From Pseudomonadota bacterium (GTDB lineage: Bacteria; Pseudomonadota; Gammaproteobacteria; Steroidobacterales; Steroidobacteraceae), in the NCBI GenBank assembly GCA_025356075.1, contig JANXUT010000060.1, positions 62,001 to 126,000 on the forward strand: 64,000 bases of DNA. The letters are read 5' to 3'. Shown piece by piece: positions 9,268 to 17,869 of the stretch (position 1 is the first letter of the stretch; every line of letters starts with the position of its first letter). The position numbers and the translations under genes are program-made. The notes under the pieces are model-generated. The model searched no databases. It had not been told where the DNA came from and saw only the letters and a list, made by a program, of their open reading frames with translations.

Positions 9268-11061
9268 CTACTTCTTGCCGACTTGCAGGACCGCGAGGAA
9301 CGCTTCCTGCGGTATCTCGACGGTGCCGACCTGCTTCATGCGCTTCTTGCCCGCCTTCTGCTTCTCGAGGAGCTTGCGCTTGCGGCTGATGTCGCCGCCA
9401 TAGCACTTGGCCAGCACGTTCTTCCTGAGCGCCTTGACCGAGGCGCGGGCGACGACCTGGCTGCCGATCGCGGCCTGGATCGCGACCTCGAACATCTGCC
9501 GCGGGATGAGCTCCTGCATCTTGTCGACGAGGTCGCGGCCGCGCTGGTAGGCGTGGTCGCGGTGCACGATCAGGCTCAACGCATCGACGCGGTCACCGTT
9601 GATGAGCACGTCGAGCTTCACGAGCTTGCCGACCTCGAAGCGGTTGAACTCGTAGTCGAAGGAGGCATAGCCGCGACTGACGCTCTTCAGCCGGTCGAAG
9701 AAGTCGAGCACGACCTCGCCGAGCGGGAGCTCGTACTGCAGCGACACCTGCGCGCCCACGAACAGCATCTTCTTCTGGATGCCGCGCTTCTCGGTGCAAA
9801 GCTCGAGCACGCCGCCGAGGTGCGCCGGCGGCACCAGAATGTTGGCCGTGATGATGGGCTCGCGCGTCTCGGCGATCCGATCGACCGGCGGCAGCTTCGC
9901 CGGGTTGTCGATGAGCAGCACTTCGCCGCTCGTCGTCAGGATCTCGTAGACGACGGTCGGCGCGCTCGTCACGAGCTCGAGGCCGTATTCGCGCTCGAGC
10001 CGCTCCTGCACGATCTCCATGTGCAGGAGTCCGAGGAACCCGATCCGAAAGCCAAAGCCAAGCGCGGTCGACACCTCCGGCTCGTAATGCAGCGCCGAGT
10101 CGTTCAGCTTCAGTTTCTGCAGCGCATCCCGGAACTGCTCGTAGTCGTCGGTCGACACCGGAAAGAGCCCGGCGAAGACGCGCGGCTGGATGCGCTTGAA
10201 GCCGGGCAAGGGCGCCGCGCACGGCGCCGACTCGAGCGTGATCGTGTCGCCGACCGGAGCTCCGTCGATTTCCTTGATGCCGGCCATGACGAAGCCGACC
10301 TCGCCCGCCGCCAGCTCCTCGCCGTCGGTGCGCTTCGGGGTGAAGCGGCCGAGGCGCATGCACTCGTGCGCGCGCCCGGTCGACCAGATGCGCATCTTCT
10401 GGCCCCGCTTCAGCCGTCCGTTCATGACCCGCACGAGCGACACGACGCCGACGTAGTTGTCGAACCAGGAGTCGATGATGAGCGCCTGCAGCGGCGCCTC
10501 CGGGTCGCCGCGCGGTGGCGGGATCCGGGCGACGATCTCCTCGAGCAGCACATCGACGTTCTCGCCGGTCTTCGCCGAGACGAGCACCGCATCACCCGCC
10601 TCGATGCCGATGATCTCCTCGATCTCGGTGATCACGCGCGGCGGGTCCGCCGAAGGCAGGTCGATCTTGTTGATGACCGGGAGCACCGTCAGGCCCTGCT
10701 CGAGCGCGGTGTAGCAGTTGGCGACGCTCTGCGCCTCGACGCCCTGCGCGGCATCGACGACGAGCAGGGCTCCCTCGCACGCGGCGAGCGAGCGCGACAC
10801 CTCGTAGGAGAAGTCGACGTGGCCGGGCGTGTCGATGAAGTTGAGCTGGTAGTCGACGCCGTCCTTGGCGCGGTAACGCAGCGTCACGCTCTGCGCCTTG
10901 ATCGTGATGCCGCGCTCGCGCTCGAGGTCCATCGAGTCGAGAACCTGCTCCTGCATCTCGCGCTTCTCGAGCCCGCCGCACAGCTGGATCAGGCGGTCGG
11001 CTAGGGTGGACTTGCCGTGGTCGACGTGAGCAATGATCGAAAAGTTGCGGATCGGGGGCAT
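9268..11061 (-). CDS. lepA: Elongation factor 4 (LepA)
   Basis: LepA is a ribosome-associated GTPase related to EF-G. The 597-residue protein starts [19 protein letters not shown], containing the P-loop, then has DTPGHVDF (G3) and NKIDLP (G4), and ends with the LepA-specific C-terminal domain, with [19 protein letters not shown]. Length matches the family (about 600). It is the first gene of a minus-strand run down to the GGDEF gene, with an extended -10 promoter candidate about 50 bases upstream. Confidence 0.98.
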   Translation of the reverse strand: MPPIRNFSIIAHVDHGKSTLADRLIQLCGGLEKREMQEQVLDSMDLERERGITIKAQSVTLRYRAKDGVDYQLNFIDTPGHVDFSYEVSRSLAACEGALLVVDAAQGVEAQSVANCYTALEQGLTVLPVINKIDLPSADPPRVITEIEEIIGIEAGDAVLVSAKTGENVDVLLEEIVARIPPPRGDPEAPLQALIIDSWFDNYVGVVSLVRVMNGRLKRGQKMRIWSTGRAHECMRLGRFTPKRTDGEELAAGEVGFVMAGIKEIDGAPVGDTITLESAPCAAPLPGFKRIQPRVFAGLFPVSTDDYEQFRDALQKLKLNDSALHYEPEVSTALGFGFRIGFLGLLHMEIVQERLEREYGLELVTSAPTVVYEILTTSGEVLLIDNPAKLPPVDRIAETREPIITANILVPPAHLGGVLELCTEKRGIQKKMLFVGAQVSLQYELPLGEVVLDFFDRLKSVSRGYASFDYEFNRFEVGKLVKLDVLINGDRVDALSLIVHRDHAYQRGRDLVDKMQELIPRQMFEVAIQAAIGSQVVARASVKALRKNVLAKCYGGDISRKRKLLEKQKAGKKRMKQVGTVEIPQEAFLAVLQVGKK

Positions 11062-11108
11062 TCGGGTCGTCGGCTCCTGCCGGCGTCGGCAGTCGGGCCA
11101 GCCGCGGG

Positions 11109-11117
11109 ATTATACCA
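11109..11117 (-). promoter_or_regulatory. Candidate extended -10 promoter for lepA operon
   Basis: Minus strand reads TGGTATAAT, a perfect TATAAT with the TGn extension, in the 79-base gap between the glutaredoxin-like gene and lepA. No recognisable -35 hexamer lies 17 bases upstream, which an extended -10 can tolerate. The start point would be near 11102, giving a 40-base leader with AGGAG before the lepA ATG. Confidence 0.65.
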
Positions 11118-11140
11118 GTCGGCCCCTCCTCCCCCCGGGC

Positions 11141-11383
11141 TCAGCCGGTCGCGCTCCACAGCCGCTCGAGCAGGTCGAGCTCGAGGTGGCCGTGCGAGGC
11201 GGGCTCCCCGTCGACGAGGAGTACGGGAACCCGGTAGCCGTAGCGCCGGCGAGCGTCGGGGTCCGCATCGACGTCGAGGAGCTCGATCGACGCGCCGCGG
11301 GCAGCGGCCCAGGGCCTGAGCTCCGCGAGCATCTCCTCGCAGAGTCCGCAGCCCTCGCGCGTATAGAGCGCGAGGCGGCTCAC
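11141..11383 (-). CDS. Glutaredoxin-like protein (DUF836 family)
   Basis: The 80-residue protein is a compact thioredoxin-fold protein of the glutaredoxin-like DUF836 family (PF05768). It has the active-site pair C12-G-L-C15 in YTREGCGLCEEM and the conserved cis-proline region YRVPVLLVDG. The start is GTG at 11383, because this overlaps the rseB stop as GTGA and begins exactly at the first beta strand; a much longer open frame upstream is rseB read in another frame. A thiol-disulfide role is likely, but the substrate is unknown. Its place after rseB replaces rseC or mucD of other species. Confidence 0.85.
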   Translation of the reverse strand: MSRLALYTREGCGLCEEMLAELRPWAAARGASIELLDVDADPDARRRYGYRVPVLLVDGEPASHGHLELDLLERLWSATG

Positions 11384-12417
11384 GGGTGGGCGGGCCCCGC
11401 CGGTCCACCGCCAAACATGACCTTCGGCGGGCCGGCCGGCGCCACGCTGTTGGCGATGAACTGCACCGTGTCCGGGGGCACCTCGCCGACCGCCGTCACC
11501 TGGTGAAGCCCAAGGACCCTCGAGTAGGCAAAAGCCGAGCCCACGCGTCCCTGGCCATCGATGGCACGCCGCGGCGGCGAGGGAGGCCCTTCGATGAACA
11601 CCGAGACCGAGGCGAGTCCGTCGGAGATCACGAGGTGCATGACCGGAGTCGCATTGCCCGGCATGAGCTCGACGCCGGTCGAACTCACCCGAAATCCGGG
11701 CGGCAGCGAGAGGAACCTCCAGGGCAGGTCGCCGGCCGGCCCGTGCAGGGAAGCGGCCGACTGCCGCACCCAGGTGTAGCCATCGACGGGGAGGCTCGGC
11801 CGGAACGCGGAGTCCGGCAGCGTGCCGCCGACCTTGAGGGACGTGAACAGCACCTGCTCGAGGACGGTGCCCTGCGCATCGCACAGCTCCGTGCGGATCG
11901 GCATGTGCGTCGCCTCGTCGATCCAGACGCGGTAGCCGAAGCGGTAGCCGTCGCGAGGGATGACCGAAAGGATCTTGGAGGGGCGGCCGATCACCGAGCG
12001 CATGCGGCCGGCGATCTCGAGCCGGTAGCTCGCCTCCAGCTTGTCGGCGCCGGTCGGGAGGGGCCCGAGCAGCGAGCCGTGCTCGGCGTGCGTCTCGATG
12101 AGGACGCGACGCTCGTCCGGCAGGTAGCACTGCACCTCGGAATCCGTCCTGACGACCTCGCGGCCGTTGCCGGAGAGGCTGACGAGCCGCTCGCTGACAT
12201 GCCCGTCCTTGACCCGGTGCACGATGCTGAGCTTCTCGCCGCGTCCGTCGGCCAGGTGCACGAACTCGCCCTGGTAGGTGCTCGAGGCGACCGCCTGGGT
12301 CATGTCCGCGAGCAGCTGGCGCGCCTCGTCATCGGCGAGTACCGGCAGCGCGCAGAGGAGCGCCCCGCCGCAGGCTCCGGCGCGCAAGGCTCCCGCGAGG
12401 CGGCCGGCCTCGATCAT
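11380..12417 (-). CDS. rseB: Sigma-E regulatory protein RseB (MucB)
   Basis: RseB is the periplasmic protein that binds RseA and shields it from proteolysis until it senses misassembled LPS or outer-membrane proteins. The 345-residue protein has an N-terminal signal sequence (about 1-28, ending near VLA-DDEA), the lipoprotein-like N domain with YQGEFVHL, and a C-terminal MucB/RseB domain with DGLASVSVFIE. The ATG overlaps the rseA stop by four bases, consistent with coordinated production of RseA and RseB. Confidence 0.93.
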   Translation of the reverse strand: MIEAGRLAGALRAGACGGALLCALPVLADDEARQLLADMTQAVASSTYQGEFVHLADGRGEKLSIVHRVKDGHVSERLVSLSGNGREVVRTDSEVQCYLPDERRVLIETHAEHGSLLGPLPTGADKLEASYRLEIAGRMRSVIGRPSKILSVIPRDGYRFGYRVWIDEATHMPIRTELCDAQGTVLEQVLFTSLKVGGTLPDSAFRPSLPVDGYTWVRQSAASLHGPAGDLPWRFLSLPPGFRVSSTGVELMPGNATPVMHLVISDGLASVSVFIEGPPSPPRRAIDGQGRVGSAFAYSRVLGLHQVTAVGEVPPDTVQFIANSVAPAGPPKVMFGGGPAGPAHP

Positions 12418-13079
12418 CGGGCCGGCGCCATCACGCTGCCGGTGTCATCGGAGACGAGGCTCGAGAGGGCGCTCCGCAGCCCGAGCGGGCCGCTGACCTC
12501 GGAGTGGACCACGAGGTAGTTGGCAAGCTCCGCGCGCGGGATCACTCCGAGCCCCTGCCGGGCGGCCGGCGTCACGTAGCTCGGGGGTTCCGCGTTCAGC
12601 GTCTCGAACGCCGCGGACGGCGTCGCCCGCTTCGCGGCGGGCGTCGCCTGGGCGGGCTGCGCCGCGGCGACGATTTCGGTCGTGACCGGGGTGACGACGG
12701 TCGCCTGGGCGGTCAGGTTCGCGGGTGCGCCGGCGAGCCCGCCCGGCCGGCCGAGCACGAGGATCGCCGCTCCCGCGACGGCCGCCGCGACGGCAAGTCC
12801 CGCCACCGGGCGCAGGTAGCGCCGCGCGGGCCGAGCCCGTAGCCGCGAGCCACCAACGTGGCACGGTTCTGCGATGAGCAGCGCCGAGACCTTGAGCGCG
12901 AAATCCTCGCGGGCCTGCACCTGGCCGCCGCGCAGCGTCTCCCCGCAGACGCGGTAGCGGCTGAGGCGCTCGCGCAGCACGGGCTCGCGGCCGAGCCGCT
13001 TCAGGAGGAGCGCCGTCTCCTCCGCCGGCAACTCGCCGTCGATCAGCGCGGACATCTGCTCGTGGAGTAGATCGCTCAT
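12414..13079 (-). CDS. rseA: Anti-sigma-E factor RseA
   Basis: RseA is the inner-membrane anti-sigma factor that sequesters RpoE. The 221-residue protein starts MSDLLHEQMSALIDGELP, the typical N-terminal sigma-binding domain, with a membrane segment at about 91-110 and a low-complexity Ala/Pro/Thr-rich periplasmic region. ATG at 13079 was chosen because GCAGGA lies five bases upstream; the in-frame ATG at 13085 would sit directly on that site. Regulated proteolysis would need DegS (not seen here) and RseP, which is encoded at 47.6-49.0 kb. It follows rpoE by 44 bases. Confidence 0.93.
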   Translation of the reverse strand: MSDLLHEQMSALIDGELPAEETALLLKRLGREPVLRERLSRYRVCGETLRGGQVQAREDFALKVSALLIAEPCHVGGSRLRARPARRYLRPVAGLAVAAAVAGAAILVLGRPGGLAGAPANLTAQATVVTPVTTEIVAAAQPAQATPAAKRATPSAAFETLNAEPPSYVTPAARQGLGVIPRAELANYLVVHSEVSGPLGLRSALSSLVSDDTGSVMAPAR

Positions 13080-13123
13080 GGGCATCCTGCAAACGTGTTC
13101 GAAAACGGAAGGGTTCGCATCAC

Positions 13124-13732
13124 TCAGTCCTCGAGCCGGCCGAGGCCGGCATCGAATATCGGCCGCAACTTCTTGTCGATCGCCTCGCGCGCGCGGAAGA
13201 TCCGCGAGCGGACCGTGCCGACCGGGCAGTCCATCGCCGCGGCAATTTCCTCGTAGCTGAGACCGTCGATCTCGCGCAGCACGATCGCCGTCTTCAGGTC
13301 CTCCGGCAGCTCCGCCATCGCGCCATTGACCGTCTCGCGGATCTCCTCGGTGAGCACGAGGTGCTCGGGGGTCTCGCCGTCCTTCAGGCGCGCCTGCAGC
13401 TCGAACTGCTCCGGGTCCTGCAGGTCGAGCGAGTAGTCGATCGGGCGGCGCTTCGCCGACACCAGCGCGTTCTTGGCGGTGTTGATCGCGATCCGGTAGA
13501 GCCACGTGTAGAACGCGCTGTCGCCGCGAAAACCCGGCAGCGCCCGGTAGGCCTTGATGAAAGCCTCCTGGGCGACGTCCTCGGCTTCCATCGCATCGCG
13601 GATGTAACGCATAACGAGCTTCAGGACCTTGTGCTGGTACCTGAGGACCAGCACGTCGAACGCCGACTTCTCGCCTCGCTGGACCCTTTCCACGAGCGCG
13701 AGGTCGCTCTCTGCAACAGTGTCACCCGTCAC
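13124..13732 (-). CDS. rpoE: RNA polymerase sigma-E factor RpoE (AlgU)
   Basis: This is an ECF sigma factor of the RpoE/AlgU type. The 202-residue form has region 2 with FDVLVLRYQHKV and DVAQEAFIKAYRALPGFRG, and region 4 with LPEDLKTAIVLREIDGLSYEEIA and CPVGTVRSRIFRARE. The GTG at 13732 is chosen because it overlaps the sdhE stop as GTGA and gives normal family length; a longer in-frame opening to 13804 would run into the promoter region. Divided into rpoE-rseA-rseB, it is the core envelope-stress regulator, probably autoregulated from a promoter inside sdhE. Confidence 0.95.
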   Translation of the reverse strand: MTGDTVAESDLALVERVQRGEKSAFDVLVLRYQHKVLKLVMRYIRDAMEAEDVAQEAFIKAYRALPGFRGDSAFYTWLYRIAINTAKNALVSAKRRPIDYSLDLQDPEQFELQARLKDGETPEHLVLTEEIRETVNGAMAELPEDLKTAIVLREIDGLSYEEIAAAMDCPVGTVRSRIFRAREAIDKKLRPIFDAGLGRLED

Positions 13733-14055
13733 GGACCCGCCCCGGGCAGGCGACCACCCGACGGGTCGCTGGGATAGACCGGTGAACTTGACGAAAGTTC
13801 GCACGGGCCGGCGCGGGTTATGTCACCCACCACCCGGCCTGTGACGCCGGTCACGGTCGTGTAGCCGAGGCACAGCGCCGCGAGGTCGGGGTCACTCAAC
13901 TCGAGCAGGCCAACGAACGCCGCGCGCTCCTCGGCGCTCGCCCGCGGCCAGCCCTCCGCCAGGTAGCGTTCGAGCAACACGTCGAGCTCGCGCATGCCGC
14001 GACGGCAGCGCCAGCGGACCGCCGCGGGATTTACGGGGACGTCGGCGCCGGCCAC
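13729..14055 (-). CDS. sdhE: FAD assembly factor SdhE (SDHAF2 family)
   Basis: SdhE promotes covalent flavinylation of SdhA. The 108-residue protein contains the conserved block RWRCRRGMRELDVLLERYL with the family RGxxE motif, followed by LLELSDPDL. It lies seven bases after sdhB, its usual place. It starts with GTG. The family is usually 80-90 residues; here about 35 extra C-terminal residues have no family resemblance, run through the sigma-E-type promoter of rpoE and end in a GTGA overlap with rpoE. Confidence 0.85.
   Translation of the reverse strand: MAGADVPVNPAAVRWRCRRGMRELDVLLERYLAEGWPRASAEERAAFVGLLELSDPDLAALCLGYTTVTGVTGRVVGDITRAGPCELSSSSPVYPSDPSGGRLPGAGP
13774..13800 (-). promoter_or_regulatory. 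Candidate sigma-E-type autoregulatory promoter for rpoE
   Basis: On the minus strand GAACTT (13800-13795) is followed after 16 bases by TCTAT (13778-13774). This fits the sigma-E consensus GGAACTT, spacer 15-16, TCTGA with one or two mismatches. Transcription would begin near 13768, about 36 bases before the rpoE GTG. The site lies inside the 3' part of sdhE. Confidence 0.6.
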
Positions 14056-14062
14056 GGGGGTC

Positions 14063-14851
14063 TCAGTGCTGCCGCTCGACCAGCAGTTTCTTGATCTCGG
14101 CGATCGCGCGCGCGGGGTTCAGGTCCTTCGGGCACGCCTCGGTGCAGTTCATGATCGTGTGGCAGCGGTACAGGCGAAAGGGATCGTCGAGCTCATCGAG
14201 CCGCTCGCCCGTCGCCTCGTCGCGCGAATCGACGATCCAGCGGTAGGCCGCGAGCAGCGCCGCGGGACCCAGGTACCGGTCGGAGTTCCACCAGTAGCTC
14301 GGGCAGCTCGTCGAGCAGCAGGCGCACAGGATGCAGGCGGAGGGCCGGTCGACCTTTTCCTGGTCCTCCTTGCTCTGCAGCCGCTCGCGGTCGGGCGGCG
14401 CGGGGGTGCGCGTCTGCAGCCACGGCTTCACGGCGGCGTACTGGGCGTAGAAGTTCGTGAGGTCGGGCACGAGGTCCTTGATGACCGGCATGTGCGGCAG
14501 CGGGAAGATCCTCACCTCGCCCTTCACCTCGGCGATCGCCTTCGTGCAGGCGAGCGTGTTCTGCCCGTCGATGTTCATCGCACAGCTGCCGCAGATTCCC
14601 TCGCGGCAGGAGCGGCGGAAGGTCAGCGTCGCATCGACCTCGTTCTTGATCTTGAGGAGCGCATCAAGAACCATCGGGCCGCAGGCAGCGAGGTCGACCT
14701 CGTAGCGGTCGAGGCGCGGCTTCTCGCCGCTCGAGGGATCGAAGCGGTAGATCCTGAAACTGCGCACGTTCGTGGCACCGGGCGGCGCCTTGTGCAGCCG
14801 CCCGGGGATGTCCTGGTAGCGTGAGTTGGCGGGGAGCGAGAACTCGGCCAT
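14063..14851 (-). CDS. sdhB: Succinate dehydrogenase iron-sulfur subunit SdhB
   Basis: SdhB carries electrons from FADH2 in SdhA to the quinone in SdhC/D. The 262-residue protein has the [2Fe-2S] cysteines C82, C87, C90 and C102 ([10 protein letters not shown], then LACTKA), and cysteines of the other clusters in [16 protein letters not shown] (C173, C176, C179, C183) and [17 protein letters not shown] (C230, C236, C240). The start is the ATG at 14851 before [11 protein letters not shown]. It sits 37 bases after sdhA and directly before sdhE. Confidence 0.97.
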   Translation of the reverse strand: MAEFSLPANSRYQDIPGRLHKAPPGATNVRSFRIYRFDPSSGEKPRLDRYEVDLAACGPMVLDALLKIKNEVDATLTFRRSCREGICGSCAMNIDGQNTLACTKAIAEVKGEVRIFPLPHMPVIKDLVPDLTNFYAQYAAVKPWLQTRTPAPPDRERLQSKEDQEKVDRPSACILCACCSTSCPSYWWNSDRYLGPAALLAAYRWIVDSRDEATGERLDELDDPFRLYRCHTIMNCTEACPKDLNPARAIAEIKKLLVERQH

Positions 14852-14888
14852 TCGTATCGACCCTTGCGCGACCTCGTGGTCGACCTGA

Positions 14889-16673
14889 TTAGTAAGTGCG
14901 GGCTTTCGGCGGAATGTAGTCGACGTCGCTCGACAGCGTGTGCGTGTGCACCGGCCGGTAGTCGATCCGCGTGCCGCCGGCATCGTCGACCCAGCAGAGC
15001 GTGTGCTTCAGCCACTCGGTGTCGTTGCGTTCGCGGAAGTCCTCGCGCGCGTGCGCGCCGCGGCTCTCGGTGCGGTTCGCCGCCGAGCGGATCGTCGCGA
15101 CCGCCTGCCTCAGCAGGTTGTCGAGCTCGAGCGTCTCGATGAGGTCGGTGTTCCAGATGAGCGAGCGGTCGGCGACGCCGACGTCGGCGAAGCCGGCGAC
15201 CGTGCGGGCGAGCTTCTCGCAGCCCTCGTTGAGCGTGGCGCCGGTGCGAAACACCGCCGCGTCCGTCTGCATGATCTTCTGCATCTCGAGCCTGAGCTCG
15301 GCGGTGGGGCGCGGGCCCTTGGCGTGGCGCAGGCGATCGAGCCGCGCGACCGTCGCGGCGCCAGCGTCGGCCGCGAGGCGCCGGTGGGCGGTGCCGGGAG
15401 CGACGACGCTCGCCGCGTGGCGCGCGGCCGCGCGGCCGAAGACGACGAGGTCGAGGAGCGAGTTCGACCCCAGCCGATTGGCGCCGTGCACCGAGACGCA
15501 CGCCGCCTCGCCGACCGCCATGAGGCCGGGGACGACGCTTTCCGCATCGCCGCCCTTCAGCGTCACGACCTCGCCGTTGACGTTGGTCGGCACGCCGCCC
15601 ATGTTGTAGTGGACCGTCGGCAGCACCGGGATGGGCTCCCGGTTCACGTCGACGTTCGCGAAGATGCGCGCCGTCTCGGCGATGCCGGGCAGGCGCTCCT
15701 TGATGACCGCAGGCCCCAGGTGCTCGAGGTGCAGGTGGATGTGATCGGCGTGCGTGCCGACGCCCCGGCCCTCGCGGATCTCGATCGTCATCGAGCGCGA
15801 CACGACGTCGCGGCTCGCGAGGTCCTTCGCGTTCGGCGCGTAGCGCTCCATGAACCGCTCGCCCTTGGAGTTCGTGAGGTAGCCGCCCTCGCCGCGCGAG
15901 CCCTCGGTGATCAGGCAGCCCGAGCCGTAGATGCCGGTCGGGTGGAACTGCACGAACTCCATGTCCTGCAGCGGCAGCCCGGCGCGCGCGACCATGCCAC
16001 CGCCATCGCCCGTGCAGGTGTGCGCGGAGGTGCAGGAGAAATACGTGCGGCCGTAGCCGCCGGTCGCGAGGATGACCTGGTGTGCCCGAAACCGGTGCAG
16101 CCGGCCGTCGGCGAGGTCAAGCGCCACGACGCCGCGGCACTCGCCCTGCTCCATGATGAGGTCGAGCGCGAAGTACTCGATGAAGAACGTCGCATCGTGC
16201 TTGAGCGACTGCTGGTAGAGCGTGTGCAGCATCGCGTGCCCGGTGCGATCCGCCGCCGCGCAGGTGCGCTGCGCGATGCCCTTGCCGTAGTTCGTCGTCA
16301 TGCCGCCGAACGGCCGCTGGTAGATGCGCCCGTCCTCGGTACGCGAAAACGGCACGCCGTAGTGCTCAAGCTCGATGACGGCGCTCGGCGCTTCCTTGCA
16401 CATGTACTCGATCGCGTCCTGATCGCCCAGCCAGTCGGAGCCCTTGACGGTGTCGTAGAAGTGGTAGCGCCAGTCGTCCTCGCCCATGTTGCCAAGCGCG
16501 GCGGAGATGCCGCCCTGTGCGGCGACGGTGTGGCTGCGGGTCGGGAAGACCTTGGTGATCGCCGCGACGTTGAGGCCCGCCTCGGCGAGGCCGAAGGTGG
16601 CCCTAAGGCCCGCGCCACCTGCGCCGACGATGACCACGTCGTAGCTGTGGTCGATGAATTCGTAGTCGTTCAT
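14889..16673 (-). CDS. sdhA: Succinate dehydrogenase flavoprotein subunit SdhA
   Basis: SdhA oxidises succinate to fumarate with a covalently bound FAD. The 594-residue protein starts [20 protein letters not shown] with the dinucleotide motif, and the FAD-attaching histidine is H48 in [11 protein letters not shown]. Substrate-site motifs include [12 protein letters not shown] and the C-terminal REDFRERND. The ATG at 16673 overlaps the sdhD stop by four bases; an upstream extension of the open frame is sdhD in another frame. Operon order is sdhC-D-A-B-E. Confidence 0.98.
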   Translation of the reverse strand: MNDYEFIDHSYDVVIVGAGGAGLRATFGLAEAGLNVAAITKVFPTRSHTVAAQGGISAALGNMGEDDWRYHFYDTVKGSDWLGDQDAIEYMCKEAPSAVIELEHYGVPFSRTEDGRIYQRPFGGMTTNYGKGIAQRTCAAADRTGHAMLHTLYQQSLKHDATFFIEYFALDLIMEQGECRGVVALDLADGRLHRFRAHQVILATGGYGRTYFSCTSAHTCTGDGGGMVARAGLPLQDMEFVQFHPTGIYGSGCLITEGSRGEGGYLTNSKGERFMERYAPNAKDLASRDVVSRSMTIEIREGRGVGTHADHIHLHLEHLGPAVIKERLPGIAETARIFANVDVNREPIPVLPTVHYNMGGVPTNVNGEVVTLKGGDAESVVPGLMAVGEAACVSVHGANRLGSNSLLDLVVFGRAAARHAASVVAPGTAHRRLAADAGAATVARLDRLRHAKGPRPTAELRLEMQKIMQTDAAVFRTGATLNEGCEKLARTVAGFADVGVADRSLIWNTDLIETLELDNLLRQAVATIRSAANRTESRGAHAREDFRERNDTEWLKHTLCWVDDAGGTRIDYRPVHTHTLSSDVDYIPPKARTY

Positions 16674-17053
16674 GGCGTGCTGCCGAAGGCGATGCGAAGC
16701 ACCGCGTAGAGCGCGATCGCGCCGACCAGCAGGTGCAGGAGCTGGAGCACGAGGATCGTCAGCGGCTTGCCGAGCGGCGCGTGCACGTAGTCCTCGACGA
16801 TGACCGTGAGGCCGAGCCAGGAGTGGTGCAGCGCCGTCGGCACGAGCAGCAGCAGCAGCACCGTCGATGATGGCCTCGCGAGCCACGCGTGCACGCCCAC
16901 CCAGCCGAGGTCCGGGAGCATGAGGAGCGCGAGCGCGAACCAGCCGGCGAGCGGCACGAGCGCGATCGAGCTCAGGCGCTGCGCCCACCAGTGGTGCGAG
17001 CCGCCGGCGGCGCCGAGCCCGAGCACCTTGCCGAGCGGGGACTTAAAGCTCAC
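16670..17053 (-). CDS. sdhD: Succinate dehydrogenase membrane anchor SdhD
   Basis: The 127-residue protein has three hydrophobic segments (about 28-48, 61-80 and 100-122), as expected for the SdhD anchor. The region [16 protein letters not shown] holds the conserved histidine and R of the quinone site area, and the haem-ligand type histidine is in [12 protein letters not shown] at 17053 overlaps the sdhC stop as GTGA, which fixes the start. With SdhC it binds haem b and ubiquinone. Confidence 0.93.
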   Translation of the reverse strand: MSFKSPLGKVLGLGAAGGSHHWWAQRLSSIALVPLAGWFALALLMLPDLGWVGVHAWLARPSSTVLLLLLVPTALHHSWLGLTVIVEDYVHAPLGKPLTILVLQLLHLLVGAIALYAVLRIAFGSTP

Positions 17054-17445
17054 GCGAGCCCCCGCTGGCGCAGCACCGCCCAGAGGGTCGTCGCGACCAG
17101 CACGAGCGTCGCGATGACGACGACGGCCGCCGAGCGGCGCGCCTCGCGGCGCTCGAGCGAGCGGCCGGTGTCGAAGACGAGGTGGCGGATGCCGGCGACG
17201 AAGTGATACCAGAACGCGAGCGCGAAGCCGGCGAGGAGCGCGAGCCCGAGCCACGAATCGAGCCGCGCCTTCAAGGCGTTGTAGGTGTCGGGCCCGCTCG
17301 CGACGGCGAGGAGCCAGGCGGCGAGGACAACGAGTCCGGCGCTGAGCGCCATCCCGGTCGCGCGGTGCAGGATCGACAGCACCATCGTGTGCCCGCGGCG
17401 GTAGATCTGCAGGTGCGGCGACAGCGGTCGGTCGGGCGTGCTCAT
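17050..17445 (-). CDS. sdhC: Succinate dehydrogenase cytochrome b556 subunit SdhC
   Basis: The 131-residue protein begins MSTPDRPLSPHLQIYRRG, the conserved SdhC opening, followed by SILHRATGMALS with the signature serine and arginine near the quinone site. The haem-ligand histidine is in HFVAGIRHLVFD. Three membrane segments are visible. It overlaps sdhD by four bases and lies 77 bases after the SDHAF4-type gene. Confidence 0.95.
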   Translation of the reverse strand: MSTPDRPLSPHLQIYRRGHTMVLSILHRATGMALSAGLVVLAAWLLAVASGPDTYNALKARLDSWLGLALLAGFALAFWYHFVAGIRHLVFDTGRSLERREARRSAAVVVIATLVLVATTLWAVLRQRGLA

Positions 17446-17522
17446 GTCTCGGCGGCGTCCTCAGGCAGTCGCAGCGCGCTTCGTGCCGCGGACCGAAGGC
17501 CGCGGCCGCGCGAAACGGCGCA

Positions 17523-17711
17523 TCAGAAATCGATGCAGCGCCCCGCCCGTTCCCAGTCGCCGTAGCGCGTCGGCTCGGGGCCCGGCGGGCCGCCGATCTC
17601 GCGGGGTACGGGCGTCGTGGCGGTCGGGGGGGGCGGTGGGAGGGCAGCGCCCTCGCCTGCCGCGCTGTCCGTGGGGGCGAACTCGCGGGCGGTGGCATCC
17701 GGCATCGGCAT
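17523..17711 (-). CDS. DUF1674 / SDHAF4-type succinate dehydrogenase assembly factor
   Basis: The 62-residue protein ends with EIGGPPGPEPTRYGDWER followed by AGRCIDF, the signature of the DUF1674 family (PF07896). The eukaryotic member SDHAF4 binds flavinylated SdhA and helps it dimerise with SdhB. The location directly upstream of sdhC supports the same job here. The first part is Pro/Ala-rich and probably disordered. ATG at 17711 (or 17705) was taken as start, since the open frame upstream has no family similarity. Family assignment comes from the C-terminal motif. Confidence 0.82.
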   Translation of the reverse strand: MPMPDATAREFAPTDSAAGEGAALPPPPPTATTPVPREIGGPPGPEPTRYGDWERAGRCIDF

Positions 17712-17869
17712 GGCCCCGAATAGTGCCACATTTCGGCAGTGCAGCACCAGCTTAAATCCCTTGCGTTTCGGGCAATTGGCGTGTCCGGCGGCGGCCCTCA
17801 CGCCGCCTCGCCATGACAGCGGCCCGCGTTCCTACGACAATCCTCCGCCACCCCCGAGCCGCGAAGTCC
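17712..17869. other. Divergent intergenic region (sdh operon / ygfZ)
   Basis: This 158-base gap must hold the promoters of the SDHAF4-sdhCDAB operon (-) and ygfZ (+). It includes an AT-richer patch near 17741-17775. I did not find a convincing sigma-70 pair for either direction. Confidence 0.4.

Noticed and set aside
9223-11004. 593-codon plus-strand frame opposite lepA and 564-codon frame opposite bamA (45896-47590)
   Set aside because: Both lie wholly opposite well-identified genes and have low-complexity, motif-free translations.
17723-17728. TGGCAC on the minus strand upstream of the SDHAF4-type gene, like a sigma-54 -24 box
   Set aside because: No GC/TTGC -12 element at the required spacing.
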